NCBI RefSeq assembly: GCF_022414535.1
Contig: NZ_JADWYM010000034.1
Location: 17,607 to 81,606 of the forward strand
Source of the DNA: Streptomyces sp. MUM 2J
GTDB lineage: Bacteria; Actinomycetota; Actinomycetes; Streptomycetales; Streptomycetaceae
Direction: 5' to 3'
Length of the DNA: 64,000 nucleotides
The notes below the pieces were generated by a model that was given only the letters and a program-made list of their open reading frames with translations, ran no database searches and was not told where the DNA came from. This document shows positions 8,888 through 17,393 of the stretch, piece by piece. Numbering within the stretch: position 1 is the first letter of the stretch; every line of letters begins with the position of its first letter. Both the position numbers and the translations under genes were made by a program.

Positions 8888-11805
8888 GAGCGCGCGGCCG
8901 GGAGGTCAAGCAGATCGGCCAGCTCCCGCACGGTCGGCCGCCGCATGGCGGCCCTGATGGTGAGCCGCTCATGACCGTCCCCGCGCAGGATGTTCACCAT
9001 CCGGGCGAGCACCAGCGAATGACCGCCGGCGGCGAAGAAGTCCGCTTCGGGGTCGGGCCACTCCCCCCCGCTCAACAGCTCCCGCCACACCTCGGCCACA
9101 GCGCGTTCGGCCGACGTGTACGCCTCGGGGTCGATCTGACCGGTCTTCTCCATGGTGGTGAGCAGCAAGCGCTCATCGAGCTTGCCACTGGGCGTGAACG
9201 GGAAGACCGGGACTCGGGTGACCGTCGGCATCAATGCCGCCGGCAGTTCGGCGCGCAGGTGCGACGTCATGTCGGGTTCGGCAGCCGGGCCTGTGTAGAA
9301 CAGGTGGAGCGAGGTGCCGTCGCCGTGACGCACCGCGACCCGTGCGCGGACCCCGTCGAGCCACTCGGCCACCGACTCGATCTGCTGGGGATCGATCCGC
9401 CAGCCGCGGACCTTGACCTGACGGTCCGTACGGCCGTTCAGGCGCAGTCGGCCGCCGACGAGGGACCCGAGGTCCCCGGTCCGGTAGACCGGGATCTCCC
9501 GGCCGCCGATCGTCATCGTGCCGAACGGCACAACCTGCCCGTCGCTCAGGTAACCCGCGGCAACGCCAGGACCGGCCACCCGGACCTCTCCCGGGAACCC
9601 TTCGGGCACCGGTCGTCCCCAGCGATCGGTGATCAGCACCCGGGCACCGGCGACGGGCAGCCCGACATCCACTTGGCCTCCGGGCAGCAGGCGGCCCGCT
9701 GTGGCGGTCGCGGTGGTCTCGGTTGGCCCGTAGAGGTTCCAGATCTCGCTGTGCGCGAACGCAGACGAAGTCCGGGCGACCAGCCCCGGCGCGACCGGCT
9801 CGCCGCCGAGGAAGAGGCGGCGCAGCCGGGGCCGGGCCTCCTCGGCGAACGCGTCGAGCAGTGCGGACCAGTAGCCGGGAACACAGTTGAGATCGAAGTC
9901 GACTTCGAATTGCGCCAGTTCACGGGCGACGCCCTCGACATCGGCACGCGGCGAGGTGAGCCCCACGGTCGTGCCACCGACGTACTGGGGGCCGAGGAAC
10001 TGCTTGAGCCCGGCGTCGAAGATGGGCGCGGAGACCCACGGCATGGGGTGGCTGCCCAGTCCCAGCCCGACGGAGATCCCGTGCAGGTAGTTGTCGAGGT
10101 TGTCCCGCGTCACCACGACGACCTTCGGCTCCCCGGTGGAGCCGGAGGTACGGACCAGGTAGGCCGGAGCCTCCCCGGTGAAGTCCGCCGGAGGCCCGCA
10201 GGGCGCCGTGCCCGAGGCAGCGGCAACGGCCAGGTCCGACGTCCGCGGGTGCAGCCCCTCGGCCTGCGCCGCGAGCCCGGCCTGGTGTAGCAGCGCCACC
10301 GCTCCGGTGGAGGCGAGAGCGGCCTCGATCCGCTGTCGCGGCTCCTCCGGCGACAGCGGCAGTACCACTGCCCCGTGCCACAGTACCGCGAGCCAACCGA
10401 CGAGCAGGTCCAGGCCGTTCTCGGCGAGCACACCGACGACAGCGCCCTGTTCGATCCCCTCAAGCTCCCGGAGCACCCCGGCGGTCGACCGGGCGAGTTC
10501 GCCGCGGCTGACTTCGGCCGACCCCACCCGGAAGGCGGTGCTGTCGGGAGCCGCGAGAGCGTGGGCGTACACCGCCTCGCACAGCCCCTGGGGCTGCTCC
10601 TCGACCGGTGCGGCCAGGGTATCGGCCAGGACAAGCTGCCCGGTCCGGGTCAGCGGTCCCGCCTGCCCGCAGTTGCCGGCGGAGGCCTCGACCACGTGCT
10701 CCAGCACGCTCCGCCATGCGTCCAGCAGGGATTCGAGGCGCCCGTCCACGATCCCGTCCACGGCATCGGCCCGTAGCACCGTGGCCGCCTCGGTCTCCAC
10801 GACGTGCAGTGTCACCGCTTCCGTGACACCGAGGCACCACTCCTCGACCCGCCATCCGGTCGGCAGATCCCAGCCGGTACCCGGCGCGAAGACGAGCGCT
10901 GGCCGGACGGAACCAGCTCCCAGCGCGGCCCCACCGGCCTTCGCACGGTGCTCCGCCAGCCGCTGGCTCTGCGACTGCGCCGCCTGCTCCAGGGGCATGC
11001 TCGGCGCGAGCAGTGGGTTGTCCGGCAGGATCTGACTGAAGGCGCCGGGAAGGCCGTCCAGCCCGAGGGTCGCCCGCGCGTCGCAGACCCACCCGAGGAG
11101 CGGCTGCTCGGTGAACCCGGACGCGAGGACCGAGAGCGCGAGGTAGGCGACGTCGTCAACCGTGGTATTCCACGTCCGGGCGAGCACCTTCAACGCTTCC
11201 CCGGCCTCGGGAGCGAGTCGGAGGGCCACGCTACGCACGGTCGGCTCGGAGTGCTGCTGCGCGCTCTCCTCCGCCCCCGTGCCCAGGAGCTCGAACGGGT
11301 CCCGTTCGGCGTCGGCGGGAACCGCCTCCCAGTAGGCGTCCTCCTCCGCGAGTTCGCCGTCCTTCGCCATCTGCGCGTAGGCGCTGACGACAGCGGCCAG
11401 GCGGTCCTGCGCCTCGGTGTCCAGCACTCCGGCGAGGGCGCTCAGGAATCCCTGGAGCGAGGACCGGTCGACCAGGCTCCAGTCTCCGGTGAGACGAAGA
11501 CGGGAACCGTCGGGCCCGGGGGTCACCACGACGGTGAGCGCACCCGCGGAGAACTCGACGCCTCGTTCGTGGTCGCCTTCGGAGCGGATGGCGCCAGGCG
11601 ACTGCCGCAGCACCCGGACGCCGGTCACCTTGCGCAACGCCAGCCGCAGGGCGGGGGTCGCGTCCAGCACCTCTCGCACCCGCTGCGACAACCCGGCCGC
11701 CGACAGCGGGGTCCCCAGCTCCAACACGAACGGCCGAGCGGTGTACTGCTGCAGGGAGAGCTGTGGAGGCGTCAGCGGCAGCAGCTCCTCATCGATCTCA
11801 GGCAC
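8884..11805 (-). CDS. NRPS module, degenerate C - A - PCP
   Basis: 973 residues. The N-terminal ~430 residues have condensation-domain length and layout, but HHxxxDG is replaced by a DWSLVDR segment (108-114), so both histidines are missing. The adenylation domain (about 450-890) shows RTSGSTGEPK, NLYGPTETT, YRTGDLG, GRTDRQVKVRGWRID and TPSGKLDERLL. The usual Gly after PK in the phosphate loop is missing (PKVVVV). Specificity positions read by alignment to GrsA are roughly D-A-K-N-F-G-L-A-T, a code I cannot assign. The carrier serine is Ser930 (AAGGHSL). The start is GTG 11805, overlapping the dioxygenase stop by 8 bases. It may load an amino acid that is hydroxylated by the adjacent dioxygenase and is then taken over by another condensation domain; that is inference. 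Confidence 0.88.
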   Translation of the reverse strand: MPEIDEELLPLTPPQLSLQQYTARPFVLELGTPLSAAGLSQRVREVLDATPALRLALRKVTGVRVLRQSPGAIRSEGDHERGVEFSAGALTVVVTPGPDGSRLRLTGDWSLVDRSSLQGFLSALAGVLDTEAQDRLAAVVSAYAQMAKDGELAEEDAYWEAVPADAERDPFELLGTGAEESAQQHSEPTVRSVALRLAPEAGEALKVLARTWNTTVDDVAYLALSVLASGFTEQPLLGWVCDARATLGLDGLPGAFSQILPDNPLLAPSMPLEQAAQSQSQRLAEHRAKAGGAALGAGSVRPALVFAPGTGWDLPTGWRVEEWCLGVTEAVTLHVVETEAATVLRADAVDGIVDGRLESLLDAWRSVLEHVVEASAGNCGQAGPLTRTGQLVLADTLAAPVEEQPQGLCEAVYAHALAAPDSTAFRVGSAEVSRGELARSTAGVLRELEGIEQGAVVGVLAENGLDLLVGWLAVLWHGAVVLPLSPEEPRQRIEAALASTGAVALLHQAGLAAQAEGLHPRTSDLAVAAASGTAPCGPPADFTGEAPAYLVRTSGSTGEPKVVVVTRDNLDNYLHGISVGLGLGSHPMPWVSAPIFDAGLKQFLGPQYVGGTTVGLTSPRADVEGVARELAQFEVDFDLNCVPGYWSALLDAFAEEARPRLRRLFLGGEPVAPGLVARTSSAFAHSEIWNLYGPTETTATATAGRLLPGGQVDVGLPVAGARVLITDRWGRPVPEGFPGEVRVAGPGVAAGYLSDGQVVPFGTMTIGGREIPVYRTGDLGSLVGGRLRLNGRTDRQVKVRGWRIDPQQIESVAEWLDGVRARVAVRHGDGTSLHLFYTGPAAEPDMTSHLRAELPAALMPTVTRVPVFPFTPSGKLDERLLLTTMEKTGQIDPEAYTSAERAVAEVWRELLSGGEWPDPEADFFAAGGHSLVLARMVNILRGDGHERLTIRAAMRRPTVRELADLLDLPAARS

Positions 11806-12811
11806 CGATCGTCCCCCGCTCCTGGTAGGAGTCCGCGATCTTCAGCAGGATGCGGCGGTCCCCGGTGTAGGGACGACGCCCGTGACCGCAGATCATGTTG
11901 TCGACCACCAGAACGTCTCCCTCCGCCCAGTCGAACTGCACAGCTTCGCGCTCCACGATGTCGTTGACCTGCGTGATGACGTCGCCGTCGATCTCCTCCC
12001 CGTCACCCCAGTAGACGTTGTTCGGCCACAGGGCGTCATCCGTGTCGTCCGCCGAGGTCGACAGGGCCGCCCGGATGTCGTCGTCCATCCTGGAGATGTG
12101 GAAACCGTGGGCGAAGTTGAACCACACCTCCTCACCCGTCACCGGATGCTCAGCGACCGCCGGCCGGCGCTCGAAGGTGCGCAGCCGGTCGTCCTCCAGC
12201 CACTCGCAGCTGCGGCCCTCCCGCGTGCAGAGCTCTTCGACCTCGGCTCGGCTCTCCGTCTCGTAGGAGCGCTGCCAGGTCCGGTTGTAGCCGTAGCCAC
12301 GCATGTACATCAGGCCTCGCTCCCGGAACTGCCGAACGATCTCCTCCGGCAGCAGGCGGATGACGGTCCGGTTGTCCACGATCGGAGTCTGACCACGGTC
12401 CTTGGGAGCGATGTCGCAGTAGAAGAACAGCAGCATCGGCCAGTCGTTGGAGTAGCAGAACTCGCTGTGCAGCCGGATGTCGAGCGACTCCGGGTACTCA
12501 CTCGCGGTGTAGGTGCCGGAGTCGACCCGGCTGCGGATCGCAGCGCCGCCGCGGTAGTCAACCGGGCGGTCCGCGAGGCCGGCAAAAACCTCCTCGAAGG
12601 AGGACCGGTCCAGCCCACGGAACAGCAGCGCGCCGTAGCGGCTGATCTCCGCCCTGAGCCGGTCCTTGTTCTCCTTCAGCCACTGCGACAGATCGAGGTC
12701 CTGGTCAACCTCGACGACGCGCGGCAGCTGCTGGTCGTTCAGAAAGTACTCGCGGGACGAGGAGGTCTCCGCGACGGTCTGTGCATGCATCAAACGGTCG
12801 AACTTCGTCAT
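11798..12811 (-). CDS. SyrP-like Fe(II)/2-oxoglutarate dioxygenase (amino acid hydroxylase)
   Basis: 337 residues of the TauD/clavaminate-synthase superfamily. The metal triad reads His115-x-Glu117 (RLHSEF) and His310 (ICGHGRRPY), with the 2-oxoglutarate arginine in GDRRIL about ten residues on. HxE instead of HxD is characteristic of the SyrP-type hydroxylases, which act on the beta-carbon of carrier-bound aspartate or related residues. The gene immediately precedes, and overlaps by 8 bases, the degenerate-C/A/PCP NRPS. Hydroxylation of the amino acid tethered there is the likely job. The substrate is not known because the adenylation code is unassigned. Confidence 0.85.
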   Translation of the reverse strand: MTKFDRLMHAQTVAETSSSREYFLNDQQLPRVVEVDQDLDLSQWLKENKDRLRAEISRYGALLFRGLDRSSFEEVFAGLADRPVDYRGGAAIRSRVDSGTYTASEYPESLDIRLHSEFCYSNDWPMLLFFYCDIAPKDRGQTPIVDNRTVIRLLPEEIVRQFRERGLMYMRGYGYNRTWQRSYETESRAEVEELCTREGRSCEWLEDDRLRTFERRPAVAEHPVTGEEVWFNFAHGFHISRMDDDIRAALSTSADDTDDALWPNNVYWGDGEEIDGDVITQVNDIVEREAVQFDWAEGDVLVVDNMICGHGRRPYTGDRRILLKIADSYQERGTIGA

Positions 12812-12870
12812 CGTGTGCTTACCCCTGGAAGTGGTGCGTCCTGTCGCGACTCATGCCGGCTCGGCGGCTG

Positions 12871-13137
12871 TCACCGAGCTCCGGTGACGGCCACGCCCGG
12901 CTCGGACATCCGGCTTTCGACAAAGGCACAGATGCTTTCGACGCTTCGGAAGTTGGCCAGGCGGAGGTCGTCGGCCCGGACCGGGATGTCGAAGTGGCGC
13001 CCGACCCAGGTGACGATCTGCATGGCTATCAGGGAGCTGAGTCCGCCGGCCGCGAACAGGTCGTCGCCGTCGGCGAAGTCCTCCGGCATGCCCCGCTCGA
13101 TCACGAACTGCCTGACATCGTCATAGGTGTGATTCAT
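12871..13137 (-). CDS. Discrete acyl carrier protein for an aminomalonyl-type extender unit
   Basis: 88 residues from the ATG at 13137, which has AGAAGGG at proper spacing (an in-frame TTG lies at 13143). It is a single four-helix carrier domain with the phosphopantetheine serine in AAGGLSSL. It follows the dehydrogenase by 11 bp and belongs with the ligase and the two dehydrogenases. Equivalent four-protein sets (ZmaG/H/I/J in zwittermicin; FkbG-K variants for methoxymalonyl) build an unusual extender unit on a free ACP. Here the load is probably serine, oxidised to aminomalonyl. Confidence 0.88.
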   Translation of the reverse strand: MNHTYDDVRQFVIERGMPEDFADGDDLFAAGGLSSLIAMQIVTWVGRHFDIPVRADDLRLANFRSVESICAFVESRMSEPGVAVTGAR

Positions 13138-13148
13138 CGTCAACCCTT

Positions 13149-14018
13149 CTAGGGGGCGTAGGAATAGAAGCCGGAGCCGGACTTGCGGCCGAGCCGCCCG
13201 GACTCCACGTACTCACGCAGCAGGGCGGAGGGGACGAACTTCTCCTCGTCCCGGTGCGTGGCCAGCACCTCAAGCGAGAACAGCACGGTGTCGAGGCCGA
13301 TCAGGTCCGCGGTCTCTAGTGGGCCCATCTGGTGCCCCAAACAACCGCGCATGAGGCGATCGATACCGGCCGGATCGCTCACCCCCTCGGCGACCAGGTG
13401 CACCGCCTCGTTCACCATCAGCATCGCGATCCGGTTGGTCACGAACCCGGGCGAGTCGTTGACCACCACGGTGTCCTTGCCGACGTTGTTCAGCCGGGCC
13501 CGCATGGTGGCCACCGTCGCCTCCGAGGTGAGCGGGCCGGGGATCACCTCGACCAGGCGCTTCAACGGCACCGGGTTCATCAGGTGCACCCCGACGACCC
13601 GCTCCGGGCGGCTGGTGTACGACCCGAGAACGCTGATCGGGATGGCCGAGGTGTTGACGCCGATCGGAACCTCGGGCGCACACACCTGGTCGAGGAAGGA
13701 AAGGACCTCCTTCTTGACGGCATGGTTCTCCGTCACGTTCTCGATTAGCCAGTCGCTGGCGGCGGCCGCCCCCAGGTCGGTCCCCACTGTGATCCGGTCG
13801 AGTACCCGTCGCGGGTCGTCGACGGCCAGCTCGGGCTGGAGCATGCCGTACATACCGACATTGGCGTCGATCAGCTCAAGTGCGCGGTCCAGCGCCTGCT
13901 GGTCCTTGTCCAGCAGCAGGACATCCTCCCCCGCCACCGCGAAGGCGTGGGCAGCACCCACACCCATAGTGCCCGCCCCCACGACGGTGACCTTCCGTCG
14001 CTCCGAATCGTGTGTCAT
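13149..14018 (-). CDS. 3-hydroxyacyl-CoA dehydrogenase-type enzyme, seryl-ACP oxidation
   Basis: 289 residues. The N-terminal Rossmann fold has the VGAGTMGVGAA dinucleotide motif, and the family signatures GVHLMNPVPLKRLVEV and NDSPGFVTNRI follow. The C-terminal domain carries the conserved MGPLETADLIGLD segment. Relatives FkbK and ZmaG oxidise the hydroxyl of an ACP-bound hydroxyacid or serine to an aldehyde. Its start overlaps the ligase stop (ATGA at 14015-14018), so the two are coupled. The inferred step is Ser-S-ACP to 2-amino-3-oxopropionyl-S-ACP. Confidence 0.88.
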   Translation of the reverse strand: MTHDSERRKVTVVGAGTMGVGAAHAFAVAGEDVLLLDKDQQALDRALELIDANVGMYGMLQPELAVDDPRRVLDRITVGTDLGAAAASDWLIENVTENHAVKKEVLSFLDQVCAPEVPIGVNTSAIPISVLGSYTSRPERVVGVHLMNPVPLKRLVEVIPGPLTSEATVATMRARLNNVGKDTVVVNDSPGFVTNRIAMLMVNEAVHLVAEGVSDPAGIDRLMRGCLGHQMGPLETADLIGLDTVLFSLEVLATHRDEEKFVPSALLREYVESGRLGRKSGSGFYSYAP

Positions 14019-15214
14019 ACGGCATCTCCTTCCGCGGCCCGCAGCAGGGCGGGCCAGCGGCTCTCATCAGGTCCGAATTGGGTTAGCACTGCGTAGACCA
14101 GCCGTTCCAGGCCGGCACCCACGCAGGCCGAGTGGACGTCGGTAGCGCCGTCACCCCGGATGTCGAAGCTCTCGGTGAAATGCGTGTGGTGGATGTTGAA
14201 GGAGGCCACCGCCAGGGACTCCGTGGTGCTGATCGGCAGCCGGAGTTCCTGCTTCAGGTCGAGCATCCGCTGCGTGTCCGCACGCCCCGCATCCGCGCCG
14301 GAGGCGAAGAAGGGATCGTTGGCGCGCTCGCACCAGCCGGCCAGTCCGAGTTCGTCGACAAGCTGCAGCACCTGTTCGCGCAGTTCCGCGACTGCCGCCT
14401 CCACTTGCTTCGGCGGACCGAGGAAGACGGTCTCCCGGATGGTGAAGTCGCTCAGCCGCTCGGCCGTGCGGTGGTAGCGGGACTCGTGCCGGAAGGCCGC
14501 TCCTCGGCTGGTCACACAGGTGAGCCCGGCAGGAGCCTGGGAGCCGGCGAACTGCGCGAAGGTGTGGTAGCACATGGTCGGCGGTAGGACCCGGTCCACC
14601 GGTGCCGCGTTCTCGAGCAGCAGTCGGCCGAGCTCCGGAGTACCGCTGCTGCGCGCGAGGCGCTCGTACACCGGCAGTTCGCCCTGAATCCGGGAGGCGA
14701 AGTAGACGTGCTGCGGGAAGGACCCGAAGTAGCCGCTGCGCTGCAAGACAGCCAGTGGCAAGGTGGCCGGGTACTGGTGTTCCTGCGCCGCGAACTTCGA
14801 GCCGACCCGGCGCAGCAGCGCCCGATCGAGCTGCCGGTAGAGGCGGACCGCGCCCTCCGCCAGCAGCACCTGCCCGGGCGCGATCTCCTTGAACAGCCCG
14901 GCTGAGGTCAGCGCGTCGAAGTCGTGGAGAGCAATGTCGCCCGGGTCCCGGGAGGACTTCCAGAACTCGACGCCTGGCAGCCCCCAGCGGTTGCGGATCT
15001 CCCGGTCGACGAAGTCGTTGAGGATCGTCTCCAAGTCGGCCGTCCCGGGATCGCCGTCGATCTCCAGGGAGATCTCCGCGACGGCCCCTTCCGCATTCCG
15101 GTGCATCGCGAAGCCGAGAATCCGCTCCGAGAGGAAGTACACCTGACGTTCGAGCTCGTGGATCTGGGACTGGCCCGTCAGCGGTGAGCGGAGCGGCAGT
15201 TGACGAGTAATCAT
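14015..15214 (-). CDS. Amino acid:[carrier protein] ligase, class II seryl-tRNA-synthetase-like
   Basis: 399 residues. Class II synthetase motif 2 is visible (AFRHESRYHRTAERL, followed by an FTIRETVFLG strand), as is motif 3 (CVGAGLERLVYA). Cysteines in TMCYH and SACVG fit the zinc ligands of atypical archaeal-type SerRS. No tRNA-binding N-terminal coiled coil is present. The described family of SerRS-like amino acid:carrier-protein ligases adenylates a small amino acid and loads it on a phosphopantetheine. In this operon it sits where zwittermicin clusters use a free adenylation domain, so serine loading onto the ACP at 12871 is the best guess. It is coupled by ATGA to both neighbours. Confidence 0.82.
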   Translation of the reverse strand: MITRQLPLRSPLTGQSQIHELERQVYFLSERILGFAMHRNAEGAVAEISLEIDGDPGTADLETILNDFVDREIRNRWGLPGVEFWKSSRDPGDIALHDFDALTSAGLFKEIAPGQVLLAEGAVRLYRQLDRALLRRVGSKFAAQEHQYPATLPLAVLQRSGYFGSFPQHVYFASRIQGELPVYERLARSSGTPELGRLLLENAAPVDRVLPPTMCYHTFAQFAGSQAPAGLTCVTSRGAAFRHESRYHRTAERLSDFTIRETVFLGPPKQVEAAVAELREQVLQLVDELGLAGWCERANDPFFASGADAGRADTQRMLDLKQELRLPISTTESLAVASFNIHHTHFTESFDIRGDGATDVHSACVGAGLERLVYAVLTQFGPDESRWPALLRAAEGDAV

Positions 15215-16371
15215 GAGGAAGCTCCGCTCACGACCAGGCCAGACATCGCGGCGATCGCGGAACGCTGAATCTCGGAGGTACCTCCGTAGATCGTCGCCGC
15301 CAGGCTGTCACGCACCTGCCGCTCGGCCGGAGCCCCTGCCAGGAACCCCGCCGCGCCCCGCAGTTGCAGCAGGTCGAGCGAGATGCTTTTGAGGGCCTCA
15401 CTGACCCAGAGCTTCAGCATGCAGGCCTCCTCGATGGCCAGGTGACCGGCCTTGACCTTCCAGGCCATCTTGTGCAGGAGCAGCTTCGAGGTCTCCACGC
15501 GCACCTTGTGGTCTGCGATCCGATGCGCGACGGACTGGTTCGACCCGATGGTGCGGCCGAACTGGCGGCGCTCGTTGCAGTGCGCCACCATCTCGTCCAG
15601 GAGCCGTTCCAGAGCGCCGACCTGTGTGGCGAACATGAATCCACGCTCCCAAACCAATCCGGTCTGGAACATCTGGTAGGCCCCGCCCGGTTCCCCCAGC
15701 AGCGAGGTCGCCGGCACCGCACAGTCCTCGAAGGTGACCTCTCCCATCGGCGTTCCGCCGAGCCCCATCTTGGCCAGCGGACGGACCGTCACCCCCGACT
15801 GGGTGCTGGGCACCAGGAAGGCGCTGATCGACGCCTGGCCGGGGGCGCCCTCGTCGGTGCGGGCGAAGACCACGAACAGGCCCGCGACAGGCCCATTACT
15901 GACGTAAGTCTTCCGGCCGTCGATGACGAACCGGTCGCCGACCCGGCGCGCCACCGTACGCATCGACAGTACGTCGGACCCCGCCGTCACCTCGGTGAGC
16001 GCGTGGGCACCAATCACGGAGCCGGAGGCCAGCGCGGGCAGCCACTCGAAGCGTTGCTCCGGTGTGCCGTGATCGAGCAGGTAGGTGGTACAGGCGAACA
16101 AGTGGTTGTTGACCGCGAACAACAGGCCGTTGTCTGCGCAGCCGGCCCCGAGCGCCTCCAGGGACAGCGCCGCCGAGAGTGGGTCGAGCCCCGCCCCGCC
16201 GTACTCCTGGGGAGTCAGCCAGCCCAGCACGCCGTACTGCGCGCAGGCCTCCCAGCCGGCCTTGTTGAAGTCGGATTCGTCGAGGCCCTCACCGAGCCGG
16301 CCCAAGCCGGACGCGAACCTCCGAGCCCCGGCGATCATCCGTCGTTGTTCTGTGGTAGCAGCGAAATCCAA
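15211..16371 (-). CDS. Acyl-CoA dehydrogenase-type flavoenzyme, aminomalonyl-ACP formation
   Basis: 386 residues beginning at TTG 16371, preceded by GAGG. It has the acyl-CoA dehydrogenase signatures ALTEVTAGSD in the middle domain and YGGTSEIQRSAIAAM near the C-terminus. The usual catalytic-Glu region YEGT reads YGGT here. In the zwittermicin and methoxymalonyl pathways a member of this family (ZmaI, FkbI) oxidises the ACP-bound aldehyde to the carboxylate. Here that gives aminomalonyl-ACP. The stop overlaps the ligase start by ATGA. Confidence 0.87.
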   Translation of the reverse strand: MDFAATTEQRRMIAGARRFASGLGRLGEGLDESDFNKAGWEACAQYGVLGWLTPQEYGGAGLDPLSAALSLEALGAGCADNGLLFAVNNHLFACTTYLLDHGTPEQRFEWLPALASGSVIGAHALTEVTAGSDVLSMRTVARRVGDRFVIDGRKTYVSNGPVAGLFVVFARTDEGAPGQASISAFLVPSTQSGVTVRPLAKMGLGGTPMGEVTFEDCAVPATSLLGEPGGAYQMFQTGLVWERGFMFATQVGALERLLDEMVAHCNERRQFGRTIGSNQSVAHRIADHKVRVETSKLLLHKMAWKVKAGHLAIEEACMLKLWVSEALKSISLDLLQLRGAAGFLAGAPAERQVRDSLAATIYGGTSEIQRSAIAAMSGLVVSGASS

Positions 16372-16403
16372 GGCAACCTCTCAACTCGGCCGCGGCCGAG
16401 ATC

Positions 16404-17372
16404 TCAGACGCGCCAGAGGCTGGCCGACCACGCCGCCACGGCACTGTTGTTCAGGATCAGCACCCGATCCCCAGGACCGATGTCGCCGGTCCTGAGTAGG
16501 GCATCGAGATTGGCGACGACGTCCATCGCCCCCAGGTGGCCGTAGCGCTCGAAGACGTCACGGCAGACCGGGTGGATCGGCGTGCCCAGCAGGTCGCCAT
16601 AGAAGTCGAAGGCCCGCGCCGACACGTTCTGCATGAGCACCGCGCCGACCTCCGCCAGAGTCACGGCGGCGGCATCGAGCACCCGCTCGGTCAGCGCCGC
16701 AAGTCGGTTTCGGCTCTCCAGGGCGAGCTCGAAGGTGTACCGCGCGGGGTCGGAGCACTCTTCGGCCCAGCTGTGCCAAGGGGTGCGCTTGTAGTCGACC
16801 TTAAACAGGTCGTGATAGCTCCCCTCGGTCTCCAGGGCGTGCGCCTCCAGCACCGGGCGGCCGCCGCGGACCAAGGTCATGGCAAAGGCCCCGTCACCGA
16901 CCACAGTCACCGGCGGCCGCACTCGCAGCCGTCCGGTGGGCTTGCTTCCGTGCGTGATGACGATCCGGCTGCGGGCGGGGTCGGCGTGCAGCAGGTCCCG
17001 GCCGAGTCCCCAGGCCGCACTGGAGCCGACACAACCGAGCCCGTCGACGGTGAAAGCCATACCCGCCGACAGCCCGGCGGCGTGCTGCACCTTGGTCGCG
17101 TCACTTCCAAGCAGGGTGTCCGGGGCTCGCCCCGCACAGTGCAGCAGCACGTCCGCGGACCGATCACCGGCCCCGAGGAGCCGCCGGCAGGCCTCGGCCG
17201 CCAGATCGCTCTGCGACAGGCCCGGGAACACTCCCACCCGCTGTGCTCCGGATGCCGTGACGAAGGCTTCGTCGGCTTCCGGTTCGATCTCGCCGATCGG
17301 CAGAGTGGAATCGGGCAGCAGGCAGTAGATCTCACCTATTCCGATGGATTCATCGGGATTTCCGCGCACCAC
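16404..17372 (-). CDS. KSIII (FabH)-fold enzyme with altered catalytic residues
   Basis: 322 residues with thiolase-fold layout. The nucleophile is Cys114 in DGLGCVGSSAA. The canonical HQAN histidine is replaced (MQNVS, 247-251), and the GN asparagine position reads His279 (YGHLGAM). FabH-like proteins in antibiotic clusters can start chains, condense acyl-CoAs with ACP extender units, or transfer acyl groups to alcohols and amines. The altered triad argues against plain FabH chemistry. The GTG at 17372 has AAGAGGAG upstream; GTG 17369 is an alternative. It sits between the SbnB gene (21 bp) and the acyl-CoA dehydrogenase (32 bp). Confidence 0.78.
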   Translation of the reverse strand: MVRGNPDESIGIGEIYCLLPDSTLPIGEIEPEADEAFVTASGAQRVGVFPGLSQSDLAAEACRRLLGAGDRSADVLLHCAGRAPDTLLGSDATKVQHAAGLSAGMAFTVDGLGCVGSSAAWGLGRDLLHADPARSRIVITHGSKPTGRLRVRPPVTVVGDGAFAMTLVRGGRPVLEAHALETEGSYHDLFKVDYKRTPWHSWAEECSDPARYTFELALESRNRLAALTERVLDAAAVTLAEVGAVLMQNVSARAFDFYGDLLGTPIHPVCRDVFERYGHLGAMDVVANLDALLRTGDIGPGDRVLILNNSAVAAWSASLWRV

Positions 17373-17393
17373 TTCCGCTCCTCTTCCCTTTGC

